This document shows, one piece after another, positions 42,479 to 51,300 of a stretch of 64,000 nt of DNA. The stretch's first letter is position 1. Each line of letters opens with the position of its first letter. The notes beneath the pieces are model-generated. The model ran no database searches and was not told the origin of the DNA. It saw nothing but the letters and a program-made list of their open reading frames with translations. A program made the translations under genes and the position numbers. The DNA comes from Mitsuaria sp. WAJ17 (GTDB lineage: Bacteria; Pseudomonadota; Gammaproteobacteria; Burkholderiales; Burkholderiaceae_C), in NCBI RefSeq assembly GCF_014174515.1, contig NZ_JACJUG010000003.1, forward strand, positions 1 to 64,000, written 5' to 3'.

Positions 42479-43749
42479 GACTCAGCGGGGCAGGCGGCCG
42501 CATCGCCGCCGGGGGCGGTCGGCGGGCGGGCCGGAAGCAGGCGCGCCAGCAGCCAGCAGACCAGCCACAGCTTGGCCAGGAAGTTCAGCATGGTCAGGAA
42601 GCTGTCCGAGAAGATGGACAGCACAATGGCCCCGAACAGGTAGCCCGCTGTCATCATGTGCACCGTGGACGTCTGCAGGCGCGCGCGCTCGTGGTGGTAG
42701 CGGACCCAGGCGCCATAGCCGGCCAGCAGCAGCACCGTGCCGACGACGCCGTACTTCGGGTACAGCGAGAAGAAGACCGTGTAGACGTTGCCGATGCGGT
42801 CGTCATTCCCGAAGAAGACGAAGTCTTGGTGCTGCGAACCCACGCTGCACATGCCCAGCTTGCTAAGCATGGCGCAGGGGACCTTGAGCGCGTCCCAGGT
42901 GGGCTTGATGAAGAGGCCGTCACCCTCCAGGTACTTGGAGAAGAGGATGGGCCCTTGCAGCGCGTACTCGCCCAGGTTGTTGAGGATCAGAAGCGCGCCC
43001 TCGCCCAGCTCGCTCGCGTTCTCGAGTCCGCCCTTGCTAACCAGCACCGCGCCCCCGCCGAAGACCAGCAGGAACAGGCCGAAAATACCCAGAATGGACC
43101 CGAGATGTAGCTTGCGCCCGTTGATCAGACGGAGGTAGGCGATGACCAGGGTCAGCTGGACCAGCCCCGCTCGCCCGTTGCTGAGGAGGTTCATCAGCAC
43201 CCAGGGCAGGGCTGCGGCCAGGGTGAGGCGCAAACTGACGGCATTCTTCAGCACGCCATAGGACAGGATGGCAATGACAATGAGCCCCAGCACCAGGTAG
43301 TTGCCGGTCAGCGGGCCGAGCGTCTCATCCTCGTAGACGCTCTTGTTTCGGAGCTGGAGCGCGAAGTAGAGGAAGTTGTCGGTGTCTCCGCCGATGGCGA
43401 GGATCTCCAGCACCCAGACCGGCACCATGACGCAATGGGCCAGCAACGCAAACTGCGCCAGGCGCCGATAGTCCAGTGCGGGATGGGCAGCGGGGTTCAG
43501 GGGGGCGGGCACACGTGCGGCCAGGAAGGCGCCGCCCTCGCTGCCGATCACGAAGGCCACGATGCCGGTCAGGAACAGCAGCAGCGCAGGCGGGCGCACC
43601 TCATAGAAGCCGGCCTGCTGAACCAGTGCGATCAGCAGCAGGGTGATGCCCCAGGTGCCGGCCAGCACCGCGCCGGGCTGGGCCATATCCCGTGTGCGTG
43701 TCCACAGGGTGTAGGCCAACAGGAGAAGAATGAGTCCGACGGGCGCCAT
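42475..43749 (-). CDS. Wzy-like oligosaccharide repeat-unit polymerase
   Basis: The 424-residue protein has about 10 transmembrane segments, with hydrophilic loops in the middle and towards the end (HQDFVFFGNDDRIGNVYTVF). This resembles O-antigen polymerase/oligosaccharide-repeat-unit polymerase proteins, which vary greatly in sequence. ARVPAPLNPAAHPALDYRRL and RNKSVYEDETLGPLTGNYLV form a periplasmic loop typical of them. Its neighbours Wzx, Wzz and Wza in the same operon make Wzy the missing partner. It joins lipid-linked repeat units into polymer at the periplasmic face. Confidence 0.75.
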   Translation of the reverse strand: MAPVGLILLLLAYTLWTRTRDMAQPGAVLAGTWGITLLLIALVQQAGFYEVRPPALLLFLTGIVAFVIGSEGGAFLAARVPAPLNPAAHPALDYRRLAQFALLAHCVMVPVWVLEILAIGGDTDNFLYFALQLRNKSVYEDETLGPLTGNYLVLGLIVIAILSYGVLKNAVSLRLTLAAALPWVLMNLLSNGRAGLVQLTLVIAYLRLINGRKLHLGSILGIFGLFLLVFGGGAVLVSKGGLENASELGEGALLILNNLGEYALQGPILFSKYLEGDGLFIKPTWDALKVPCAMLSKLGMCSVGSQHQDFVFFGNDDRIGNVYTVFFSLYPKYGVVGTVLLLAGYGAWVRYHHERARLQTSTVHMMTAGYLFGAIVLSIFSDSFLTMLNFLAKLWLVCWLLARLLPARPPTAPGGDAAACPAES

Positions 43750-43779
43750 GATCAGGGGGAGCAGGGGGTGGATTGTGCC

Positions 43780-45246
43780 TCAGTGCCCCGCCGGAGATCG
43801 CTGCAGCCGGCGCTTGACGAGTTGCCGCAGGTCTGCCGCGTTCAGGAGCCAGGCGAGCAGCAGGTAGCTGGCCGCCATGGCTGCGCCGCACGCCACCAGC
43901 CTCAGCAGAAGGGAATCAGTCCGCCCCTCTGACAGGACCCGCATCGCGGCACCGACAGCCAGGGCCGCCGTCGTGCAGGCCACAGGCTTCAGCATCCTGA
44001 GGCCCAGGGCGGGCATCTGCGCCTGGCGGCGCCCCCAGTAGTAGCTGACAGCAGCACCGGCGCCGAAGCTGGCCACGGCGCTCCAGGCCGAGGCGACGGC
44101 GCCGTGACGGGGCACCAGCCACAGGTTGAGACCGATGTTCAGCAGGGCCATCAGGGCGGTCAGCAGCAGGGCGTCCTGGGTCCGCTTGTGGAGTTGGAAG
44201 CCCAAGTCAAGCACGTAGGCCTTGATGCCGCCCAGGCCGATGGCAACGGCGATCCAGGGCATGACCTGTGCGGCCTGCGAGGAGACGCCGGGGCCGAAGA
44301 TCAGGCCCGCGATGGCCGGCGCCAGCACGATGAAGAAGGCGGCGGCAAGACCTGCCACCAGCATCACCGTCTCCGCCGTCTGCACGTACAGGCGCTGGGC
44401 CGCTGGCCGGTCACCCTGCTCATGCAGGCGCACCAGGTGAGGAAAAGCGCCCAGGTAGAACACGTTCAGCAGTACGCCCATGCTCTGCTGGGCGAGGTCG
44501 TAGCCGGCTGCGTAGCCTCCGACGGCGGCACTGCCATGCCAGTGCTGGATGATGAAGCGATCGCCCTGGTCCAGCACCATGATGGCCAGAAAGCCGCCCG
44601 CCTGGGGCAGTCCATAGCGTGCCAGAGGGCCCAGGGGCACGGTCCCGGCAGACCGCAGCGTGGCGGGTCGAGCAATGCCGGACACGGCGCAGGCCACGAT
44701 GAGCGCGGTCACCGCGCTGGCCAGCGCCAGCGTCTCGCGGGGCCAGATTCCGGGCAACCCCGGCCAGTACAGCAGCAGGGTCGCCAGGCCCAGGGTCAGG
44801 CCTGCGCGCACCACCGTCAGCCGCCCGTAGCGGCGGGGCTCAGCGCTGGCATTGGCCCACTGGAGGAAAAGATTGAACAGGCCCATCAGTGCTGCGCCTG
44901 TGCTCACCAGCAGCCAGTCCGTGGGGCTGAACAGCGTCTGCCATCCCAGCGCATGCACCAGCCAGGCCAGCGCCAGCAGGCCTGCACTCAGGGCCCCCCA
45001 GGCCCGCAGCACAGTGACCAGCAGGGGCTGTGGCGCGGCGCTATGCACGGCGTAGAAGCGTCCGGTGGCAGTGCCCAGCCACTGGAAACCGATGGAGGCC
45101 ACGGCGCCGATGAGCCCGAAGGCCAGCGCATATCGCCCATACGCCGCCGCATCCAGCCAGTGTGTCAGGCACCCCAGAGAGACAAAGGCCAGCACGCCAT
45201 TGAACACCCGCAGGGCCAGATAGGCCCATGCGTCCCTCAGTCCCAT
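43780..45246 (-). CDS. Wzx-type flippase (island B)
   Basis: The 488-residue membrane protein opens MGLRDAWAYLALRVFNGVLA, followed by FVSLGCLTHWLDAAAYGRYA, and has about 14 predicted helices. LARYGLPQAGGFLAIMVLDQ followed by GDRFIIQHWHGSAAVGGYAA is the conserved polysaccharide_synt core of MOP flippases. It lies between the polymerase and Wzz genes and should export the lipid-linked repeat unit of this cluster. It is distinct from the island A flippase. Confidence 0.85.
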   Translation of the reverse strand: MGLRDAWAYLALRVFNGVLAFVSLGCLTHWLDAAAYGRYALAFGLIGAVASIGFQWLGTATGRFYAVHSAAPQPLLVTVLRAWGALSAGLLALAWLVHALGWQTLFSPTDWLLVSTGAALMGLFNLFLQWANASAEPRRYGRLTVVRAGLTLGLATLLLYWPGLPGIWPRETLALASAVTALIVACAVSGIARPATLRSAGTVPLGPLARYGLPQAGGFLAIMVLDQGDRFIIQHWHGSAAVGGYAAGYDLAQQSMGVLLNVFYLGAFPHLVRLHEQGDRPAAQRLYVQTAETVMLVAGLAAAFFIVLAPAIAGLIFGPGVSSQAAQVMPWIAVAIGLGGIKAYVLDLGFQLHKRTQDALLLTALMALLNIGLNLWLVPRHGAVASAWSAVASFGAGAAVSYYWGRRQAQMPALGLRMLKPVACTTAALAVGAAMRVLSEGRTDSLLLRLVACGAAMAASYLLLAWLLNAADLRQLVKRRLQRSPAGH

Positions 45247-45346
45247 ATTGCGCGGCTCGGCACCGGCGGGCGCGTCAACGCCTCCGGATCAGGGACGACA
45301 TTCGCGCGGCCGGAGGGCAGGCGGGACGCCGACAAGCCGCCAGCCC

Positions 45347-46465
45347 TCATGGCCGTGCGGCCGGGCGTCGGCGCTGCTCGCGCAGGATCAGCAGGCAGCT
45401 CAGCACCACGAAGGCGCCCAGCGTGGTCAGCAGCCCGACGACCGAGCGTTTGGGCTTGCTCTTGCGTTCCGGCACCAGGGCCTTGTCGACGACCTGCAGG
45501 GTGCCGCCCTCGCGGGCCTCATCCATGCGTGCCAGTTCAAACTGCTTGGCAAAGAGCTCCACCAGCAGTTCGTTGTAGCGGTAGTTGCGATAGGCGCTCA
45601 CATAGCTGGACTTGCTCTTGCTGCCCTCGTCGTCGGCGAATTGCTGGACCTGGCTGCGCAGGCTTGCGACGATGCTCTGCTGCTGCTGCACTTCCGGTGC
45701 GGCCGACGTCATCGTCGCCTCCAGGCCGCGGAGCTTCACCTCGGCGGCCGTCAGGGTGGCCTTGAGGCGGGCGAAGCTATCGGCCGCCGCCTTGGGTTCT
45801 GCACGCAGCGTGGATTCGGTGAAGCCCGAGGCCGCGAGGCCTTCCTGGGCCTTGTCCAGGTCAGCCCGGGCCTGCTTGAGCTGTCGTTCGAAGAAGGAGC
45901 GGCGCTGCTGGGCTTCGGTGATGTCCAGGGAGGACGACAGGCGCTGCAACTCCTCCACGTAGGCATTGGCCATGTCAGCCGCGCGCTGCGGGCTTTCGTC
46001 ATCGACCTCGATGGCGATCAGCCCATCCTTCTTGCCGATGGAGACGCGTGTGTTTCCGGCCAACTCTTTGCGTGCGTCCACCCGGTACTTGGACTCATAC
46101 AGCTGGACCAGCTTGAAGCGCTCGACCATGCGATCGACGACGGTCTCGCTCTGCAGCAGGCCCACGTACTGCTCGGCCGTGTTCTTGCCTCCGCCGCCCA
46201 TCCCACCAAGCAGGCCTGACAGCGCGCCCAGCGAAGCCATGGCGGCCATGGCGCCGGACTGCTGCTGCACCGGGGGCAGCACCTGGGTCCGGGCCGTGAA
46301 CGTCGGCGGAACGATGAAGCTGATGCCGAGGCCGATGCAGCCGATCAGCACAGAGCCGGCGCTCAGCCGCAGCCATTGCGCCCGGACCGGGGACAGGATG
46401 GAGGACCAGGTCTCGGCCTGCGGCGCGCTGGTCACGGGGATCGGAGAGGAACTCACGGACGTCAC
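45347..46465 (-). CDS. chain-length determinant protein (Wzz family)
   Basis: The 372-residue protein has two membrane helices, near residues 36-52 (SVLIGCIGLGISFIV) and 344-362 (VVGLLTTLGAFVVLSCLLIL), enclosing a large periplasmic coiled-coil domain. The Wzz pattern is completed by the short proline-containing stretch VVDKALVPERKSKPKRS before the second helix. Wzz/PCP proteins control polymer length together with Wzy. The family also includes capsule co-polymerases with a cytoplasmic kinase; no kinase domain is fused here. It is 100 bases after the Wzx gene start region and 10 bases after wza. Confidence 0.85.
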   Translation of the reverse strand: MTSVSSSPIPVTSAPQAETWSSILSPVRAQWLRLSAGSVLIGCIGLGISFIVPPTFTARTQVLPPVQQQSGAMAAMASLGALSGLLGGMGGGGKNTAEQYVGLLQSETVVDRMVERFKLVQLYESKYRVDARKELAGNTRVSIGKKDGLIAIEVDDESPQRAADMANAYVEELQRLSSSLDITEAQQRRSFFERQLKQARADLDKAQEGLAASGFTESTLRAEPKAAADSFARLKATLTAAEVKLRGLEATMTSAAPEVQQQQSIVASLRSQVQQFADDEGSKSKSSYVSAYRNYRYNELLVELFAKQFELARMDEAREGGTLQVVDKALVPERKSKPKRSVVGLLTTLGAFVVLSCLLILREQRRRPAARP

Positions 46466-46475
46466 GTTCTCGGCC

Positions 46476-48509
46476 TCACTTCTGAAGGGTCTTCAAGGCA
46501 GCCACACCAAGGCCGAACTGGTACAGGATCTGCGTCCACTCCTTGGCCTCTTGGGCAAAGGTGGTCTTGTTCAACTCTTCAGGCACGAACACCGTATCGC
46601 CGGGGAGGGCTGCAATGCCCGAGAAGGACTGGCCCATGCTGAGCCAGCCGCTGTTGCTCTGGCGCGTGCTGACCACGCTGCCGTTGGCGCGCAGCACGAA
46701 CACGCTGTTGGTGTCGGCGCCTCGGGTGGGGCCGCCGGCCTGCCGCAGGGCGTCCTCGATGGAGCTGCCATCCGTATAGAGATAGCTGCCGCCATTGAAC
46801 ACGCTGCCGAACACGGCCACGGTGTTGGGCTTGGCGGGAATGCTGATGCGGTCGCCGTCCTCGACCATAAGCTTGGGCAGGGCGGACGCGGTGGGCGCCA
46901 GCTGCAGCACGATGCGGCCGTTGGGGCGCACAGTCCGCAGGCGTTCGATCAGGCGCGTCGCGCCGCTGGCCCGGGCGGTTTGCGCAGCGGCCTCGTCGGC
47001 CGACAGGGCGCGCTGGGTCGAGGTACTGCGGGTGAACTCGGTTTCCAGGTCACGCAGGGCCCTGTCGTAGTTCTCCTGCTGGGACAGGCGCACGCTCTCC
47101 CGGGTGAACTCGGTGCCGAAGATGTAGGCCTGCGGCGTTACTCCACCGGCCATGGCGATGGCATCCGACAGCGTGCTCTTGGCCGGCAGCACGTACTCGC
47201 CCGGACGGAGCACCTCGCCTTCCACGCGGACACGCTTGCTGCGGGCGTCGCGGGGATGGGCCAGCGAGACCAGGCTGAAGGTGCGCACGATGTCGCCGTT
47301 CTTCAACCGGGTGGAGGCCTGGGCGGGCAGGTGGAATTCCACCACCTGGTCCTCCTGGGTGAAGTCGATGCGCTGCACCGCGACGCGGCTGGTGTCCGCC
47401 ACGGCGTTGAAACCGCCGGCCATGTTCAGCACGTCGTCGAGCGTCTCTGTCGGGCTCATCTCGAAGATGGCAGGCTTGTTGACGCTGCCCACGATGGCCA
47501 CCTGCGGGCCCGAGGGGCCGACGTAGATGACGTCCTCCGCCTGCAGCACCCGGTCAGCGGTCTTGTCGCCCTTGATGAGCAGCTTGTAGAAGTCCAGGGT
47601 GGTGACCAGCTCGCCACCGCGACGCAGCTCGATGCGGCGGAAGCTGCCGGAAGGCGATGGGCCGCCGGCCTCGATGAGGGCATTGACCAGCGTCGACAGA
47701 CCGCTGACGGTGTGCGCACCGGGGCGCTGGGCGAAGCCAGTCACGTAGACGCGCACGGCGCGCAGGCGGCCGAGGCTGGCGGTCACCTGGAAGTTCTTGA
47801 AGACGGTGCCGATGCGCTGACGCAGTACGTTATTGAGATCGGCAAAGCGCACGCCGGCGACCAGGATCGGGCCCACGCGCGGGATGGCGATGCGCCCCGC
47901 CCGATCGACAACCAGGCGCAGGTCTGCGTCCACGGCGCCCCAGACGTTGACCATCACCTCGTCACCGACGCCCAGCACGTAGTCCGGGGGCACGGTGGTG
48001 CCTGCATTGCTGCTGGGTTCCTTGCGCAGGTCCTCGACCGTGGGCAGCAGCAGTTCGGCGCCGAAGCGCTTGATGGTCGGCGGCACCAGCTCCTCCTCGG
48101 CCAGACCCTCACGGCTTTCGACCTTCTTGTCCTGGCCCAGCGCCTTCTGCACGTAGCGTTCGAACTCGCTGGCCACGTAGGGCGTCTTGCGACGGCGCAG
48201 CAAGGAGTCCTCGTTGAGGCGTTCCTTGTCGGTCAGGTTGCCGCGCTCGTCCTGGCGGTTGGAGTTCTGACGCAGCCGTGTGGTCGATCGGGTGTCGTCC
48301 TGTTCATTCGTCGATTCGCGTTGCTGCGTGCCGCGAGTTTGTGACGATTCGCTTTCCAGGTAACTTTGTGCGTGCGAAGGCGCAAGAAAGCCCAGGGCAA
48401 GGACGGTGCTCAAGGCCCATGCCCTGGCGCAAGCGGTCAAGAGCGGACTCCGTGCGGGCAGAGGCCGGGATTGAAGACAGTTCAGGCGCTGCGCTCGACG
48501 AGTGCTCAT
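46476..48509 (-). CDS. wza: outer-membrane polysaccharide export protein with SLBB domains (Wza family)
   Basis: The 677-residue exported protein has a Sec signal (VLALGFLAPSHAQ, not a lipobox), a long charged disordered region (residues 50-150), the poly_export domain (PPDYVLGVGDEVMVNVWGAV) and several SLBB repeats (VYVTGFAQRPGAHTVSGLST; VAIVGSVNKPAIFEMSPTET; RVEGEVLRPGEYVLPAKSTL; VAVFGSVFNGGSYLYTDGSS). It builds the outer-membrane channel for capsule or exopolysaccharide. It is larger than E. coli Wza and lacks the lipobox cysteine, as in the VpsM/KpsD-related group. A probable promoter (-35 TCGGCA, -10 TAGAAT) lies at 48578-48550. Confidence 0.88.
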   Translation of the reverse strand: MSTRRAQRLNCLQSRPLPARSPLLTACARAWALSTVLALGFLAPSHAQSYLESESSQTRGTQQRESTNEQDDTRSTTRLRQNSNRQDERGNLTDKERLNEDSLLRRRKTPYVASEFERYVQKALGQDKKVESREGLAEEELVPPTIKRFGAELLLPTVEDLRKEPSSNAGTTVPPDYVLGVGDEVMVNVWGAVDADLRLVVDRAGRIAIPRVGPILVAGVRFADLNNVLRQRIGTVFKNFQVTASLGRLRAVRVYVTGFAQRPGAHTVSGLSTLVNALIEAGGPSPSGSFRRIELRRGGELVTTLDFYKLLIKGDKTADRVLQAEDVIYVGPSGPQVAIVGSVNKPAIFEMSPTETLDDVLNMAGGFNAVADTSRVAVQRIDFTQEDQVVEFHLPAQASTRLKNGDIVRTFSLVSLAHPRDARSKRVRVEGEVLRPGEYVLPAKSTLSDAIAMAGGVTPQAYIFGTEFTRESVRLSQQENYDRALRDLETEFTRSTSTQRALSADEAAAQTARASGATRLIERLRTVRPNGRIVLQLAPTASALPKLMVEDGDRISIPAKPNTVAVFGSVFNGGSYLYTDGSSIEDALRQAGGPTRGADTNSVFVLRANGSVVSTRQSNSGWLSMGQSFSGIAALPGDTVFVPEELNKTTFAQEAKEWTQILYQFGLGVAALKTLQK

Positions 48510-48549
48510 GGTCAGTTTCAGGAGATCACCGCGAGAACGCGGCGGCGCG

Positions 48550-48578
48550 ATTCTAGTGCCAGCATGATGGGCTGCCGA
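48550..48578 (-). promoter_or_regulatory. probable sigma-70 promoter of the wza operon
   Basis: On the minus strand, TCGGCA (48578-48573) and TAGAAT (48555-48550) are 17 bases apart, and transcription would begin about 35 bases before the wza start codon. Confidence 0.5.
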
Positions 48579-48589
48579 GGTCGGCCTCG

Positions 48590-48595
48590 TACACT
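48590..48595 (+). promoter_or_regulatory. -10 element directly before the WecA-like gene
   Basis: TACACT ends 7 bases before the ATG at 48603, so the transcript would start at or next to the start codon (leaderless). No good -35 was found. Same geometry before yceD and rhlE. Confidence 0.4.
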
Positions 48596-48602
48596 GCGCG
48601 CC

Positions 48603-49754
48603 ATGTTGACCTTTTTCCTGCCCTTGCTTGCCTCTGCGGTGCTGACTCTGCTGGTGCTGAAATCAGCGGGCGTGCATTCGCACCTGTCGACCGACGGAGA
48701 CCTGTCTGGCCCTCAGAAGTTCCATGCGCGCCCCGTGCCGCGCATTGGCGGCGTGGGCATGTATGCGGCCTTGTGGCTGATGGTGGCCTGGGCCCATTTC
48801 CGCGGCGAGGCAGGCATTGCCCGGTTTGGCACGGGCATTCTGCTGTGCGGTGTTCCGGCCTTTGCCTTCGGCCTGATCGAGGATCTGACCAAGCGGGTCA
48901 GTCCGCCGGTCCGGTTGCTGGCGACCTCGGTCAGTGCGGCCCTGGGTGTCGCTTTCCTGAGTGCCGCCATCACCCGGACCGACATCCCTGGGCTGGACCT
49001 GCTGGTGTCCACCGGCCTGGGGGCGCTGCTCGCCACGATCTTCGCGGTGGCCGGTGTGGCCAATGCCGTCAACATCGTCGATGGCTTCAACGGGCTATCG
49101 ACCATGTGCGTGAGCCTGATGCTGATGGCCATCGGCTACGTGGCCTATGAGGTCCATGATAGGGAGCTGCTGTTCTGGTCGGTGGCCGGTGTGGGGGCCA
49201 TCCTCGGCTTCTTCGTCTGGAACTTCCCGGCCGGTCTGATCTTCCTGGGAGACGGCGGCGCCTACTTCCTGGGCTTCTTTCTGGCCGAACTGGGCATCGT
49301 GCTGATCTCCCGCTATGAGCAGGTCTCGCCGCTGTTCCCGCTGATGGTCTGCATCTATCCGGTGTTCGAGACGGTGTTCTCCATCTACCGGCGCAAGTTC
49401 ATCCGCTCCGTGCCGCCCGGGCTGCCGGACGGCATCCACCTGCATTCGCTGATCTACCGCCGGGTGATGCGCTGGGCCTCAGGCCAGACAGATGCACGGC
49501 ACCTGACGCGCCGCAACTCTATGACCGCTCCCTATCTTTGGGCGCTGTGCACGCTGTCGCTGATCCCCGCGCTGCTGTTCTGGGACTCGAGCCGCATGCT
49601 GGCGGCCTGCATCGTGCTGTTCGGCTTCGTCTATGTCGTCATCTACTGGCGCATCGTCCGGTTCAGGACGCCGCGCTGGCTCGCTCCGCATCGCCGCAGG
49701 CGCCTGTTTGGGGGGCGCAGCCGACGCCGTTTGACGGCCAGACCGACAAAATAG
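48603..49754 (+). CDS. WecA/MraY-family initiating glycosyltransferase
   Basis: The 383-residue membrane enzyme has about 11 helices and the family motifs KFHARPVPRIGGVGMYAALW, FGLIEDLTKRVSPPVRLLAT, NAVNIVDGFNGLSTMCVSLM, FLGDGGAYFLGFFLAELGIV and a cytoplasmic DGIHLHSLIYRRVM loop in place of the HIHH of MraY. These mark polyprenyl-phosphate HexNAc-1-P transferases of the WecA/WbpL type, which start O-antigen or capsule synthesis by adding GlcNAc-1-P (or an N-acetyl amino sugar) to undecaprenyl phosphate. It diverges from wza with a 93-base spacer. The start is the ATG at 48603; the frame from 48366 would cross the wza start. Confidence 0.87.
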   Translation: MLTFFLPLLASAVLTLLVLKSAGVHSHLSTDGDLSGPQKFHARPVPRIGGVGMYAALWLMVAWAHFRGEAGIARFGTGILLCGVPAFAFGLIEDLTKRVSPPVRLLATSVSAALGVAFLSAAITRTDIPGLDLLVSTGLGALLATIFAVAGVANAVNIVDGFNGLSTMCVSLMLMAIGYVAYEVHDRELLFWSVAGVGAILGFFVWNFPAGLIFLGDGGAYFLGFFLAELGIVLISRYEQVSPLFPLMVCIYPVFETVFSIYRRKFIRSVPPGLPDGIHLHSLIYRRVMRWASGQTDARHLTRRNSMTAPYLWALCTLSLIPALLFWDSSRMLAACIVLFGFVYVVIYWRIVRFRTPRWLAPHRRRRLFGGRSRRRLTARPTK

Positions 49755-49764
49755 GCGCCTTGGC

Positions 49765-49770
49765 GATAAT
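49765..49770 (+). promoter_or_regulatory. -10 element directly before rhlE
   Basis: GATAAT ends 8 bases before the ATG at 49779, the second instance of the close -10/start geometry in this window. Confidence 0.35.
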
Positions 49771-49778
49771 AGAGGGCT

Positions 49779-51233
49779 ATGACCGACACCACCATGACTG
49801 CCGAAGCCACTCCTGCGCGCTTCGATACGCTGCCCCTGGACGCCAAGCTGCTGCGCGCCGTGGCCGACCAGGGCTACGCGACGATGACGCCCATCCAGGC
49901 CAAGGCCATCCCGGTCGTGCTGGCCGGGCGCGACGTGATGGGTGCCGCCCAGACGGGTACCGGCAAGACGGCCGCCTTCTCCATCCCGCTGCTGCAGCGC
50001 ATGCTGCGCCATGAGAACGCCAGTGCCTCCCCGGCCCGCCATCCGGTGCGTGCCCTGTGTCTGGCCCCCACTCGCGAGCTGGCCGACCAGGTCGCCAACA
50101 ACGTCAAAGCCTATGCCAAGCACAGCCAGCTGCGCGTGGCCTGCGTCTTCGGTGGCATCGACATCAAGCCGCAGATGGAAGAACTGCGCCGCGGCGTCGA
50201 GGTGCTGATCGCCACGCCGGGTCGCCTGCTGGACCACATCGAGGCCAAGACGGCCGTGCTGAACCAGGTCGAGTACGTGGTGCTGGATGAGGCCGATCGC
50301 ATGCTGGACATCGGCTTCCTGCCTGACCTGCAGCGCATCCTCAGCTATCTGCCCAAGCAGCGCCAGACCCTGCTGTTCTCGGCCACCTTCTCGCCCGAGA
50401 TCAAGCGCCTGGCCCAGAGCTATCTGCAGAACCCCGAGCTGATCGAGGTGGCCCGCCCCAATGCCACGGCCTCCACGGTGGAGCAGCGCTTCTACAGCGT
50501 CGAGGACGACGACAAGCGCCGCACCATCTGCCAGATCCTGCGCCAGCGCGAGATCAAGCAGGCCATCGTCTTCGTGAACTCCAAGCTGGGTGCCGCCCGC
50601 CTGGCTCGCTCCTTCGAGCGCGACGGCCTGCGCACCGCGGCCCTGCATGGCGACAAGTCGCAGGACGAGCGACTGAAGTCCCTGGACGCCTTCAAGCGCG
50701 GCGAGGTGGACCTGCTGGTGGCGACCGATGTCGCCGCCCGCGGCCTGGACATCGCCGACCTGCCGGCAGTCTTCAACTTCGATGTGCCCTTCAATGCCGA
50801 GGACTACGTCCACCGCATCGGACGCACCGGCCGTGCTGGTGCGTCGGGCATCGCCATCACGCTGGTGACCCGCTCCGACGCCCGCCTGGTCGCCGACATC
50901 GAGAAGCTCATCAAGCGTAAGCTGGACCTGGAGCCCTGCGAGCTCGAGGACGACCGCCCCCGCCGCCCGCGCCGGGACTGGGAGGATCGCCGCGAGGGGG
51001 GCTCGGCGAGCGCCGCACCGTCGCCGCGCCCCGCGCCCCGGCCCGCGCCCTCGGCACCCCGCGACGCCTTCTTCGAGAAGCCCTACGAGCCCCAGAGCGC
51101 CGAGGAGCCGCCCGCCTGGGAGCGGGGCGCGGCAGCGACCCCGGCCAAGGGGCTGAGCAGCTACATCAAGCCCAAGAAAAAGGTGGCGGCACTGTTCGGC
51201 GCCAAGCCGGCGGTCGCGTCCAGCGAGTCCTGA
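49779..51233 (+). CDS. rhlE: DEAD-box ATP-dependent RNA helicase, RhlE type
   Basis: The 484-residue protein has all helicase motifs: Q motif (FDTLPLDAKLLRAVADQGYA, TMTPIQ), motif I AAQTGTGKT (residues 56-64), Ia PTRELADQV, II DEAD at 170-173, III SAT, V ATDVAARGLDI and VI HRIGRTGRAG. The C-terminal 90 residues are a basic, Pro/Ala/Arg-rich tail that binds RNA non-specifically. RhlE proteins assist ribosome assembly and mRNA turnover. The terminator after it forms a 10-bp hairpin shared with the convergent gene. Confidence 0.93.
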   Translation: MTDTTMTAEATPARFDTLPLDAKLLRAVADQGYATMTPIQAKAIPVVLAGRDVMGAAQTGTGKTAAFSIPLLQRMLRHENASASPARHPVRALCLAPTRELADQVANNVKAYAKHSQLRVACVFGGIDIKPQMEELRRGVEVLIATPGRLLDHIEAKTAVLNQVEYVVLDEADRMLDIGFLPDLQRILSYLPKQRQTLLFSATFSPEIKRLAQSYLQNPELIEVARPNATASTVEQRFYSVEDDDKRRTICQILRQREIKQAIVFVNSKLGAARLARSFERDGLRTAALHGDKSQDERLKSLDAFKRGEVDLLVATDVAARGLDIADLPAVFNFDVPFNAEDYVHRIGRTGRAGASGIAITLVTRSDARLVADIEKLIKRKLDLEPCELEDDRPRRPRRDWEDRREGGSASAAPSPRPAPRPAPSAPRDAFFEKPYEPQSAEEPPAWERGAAATPAKGLSSYIKPKKKVAALFGAKPAVASSES

Positions 51234-51261
51234 TCCCGCCGCGCCCGGCAGACAAAAGGCA

Positions 51262-51289
51262 AAAGGCCCGCAGCAGCGGGCCTTTCTCA
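51262..51289. terminator. bidirectional rho-independent terminator
   Basis: AAAGGCCCGC (51262-51271) pairs over 10 bp with GCGGGCCTTT (51276-51285), loop AGCA. It serves rhlE and the convergent methyltransferase gene. Confidence 0.85.
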
Positions 51290-51300
51290 TGCGTTTGCGA

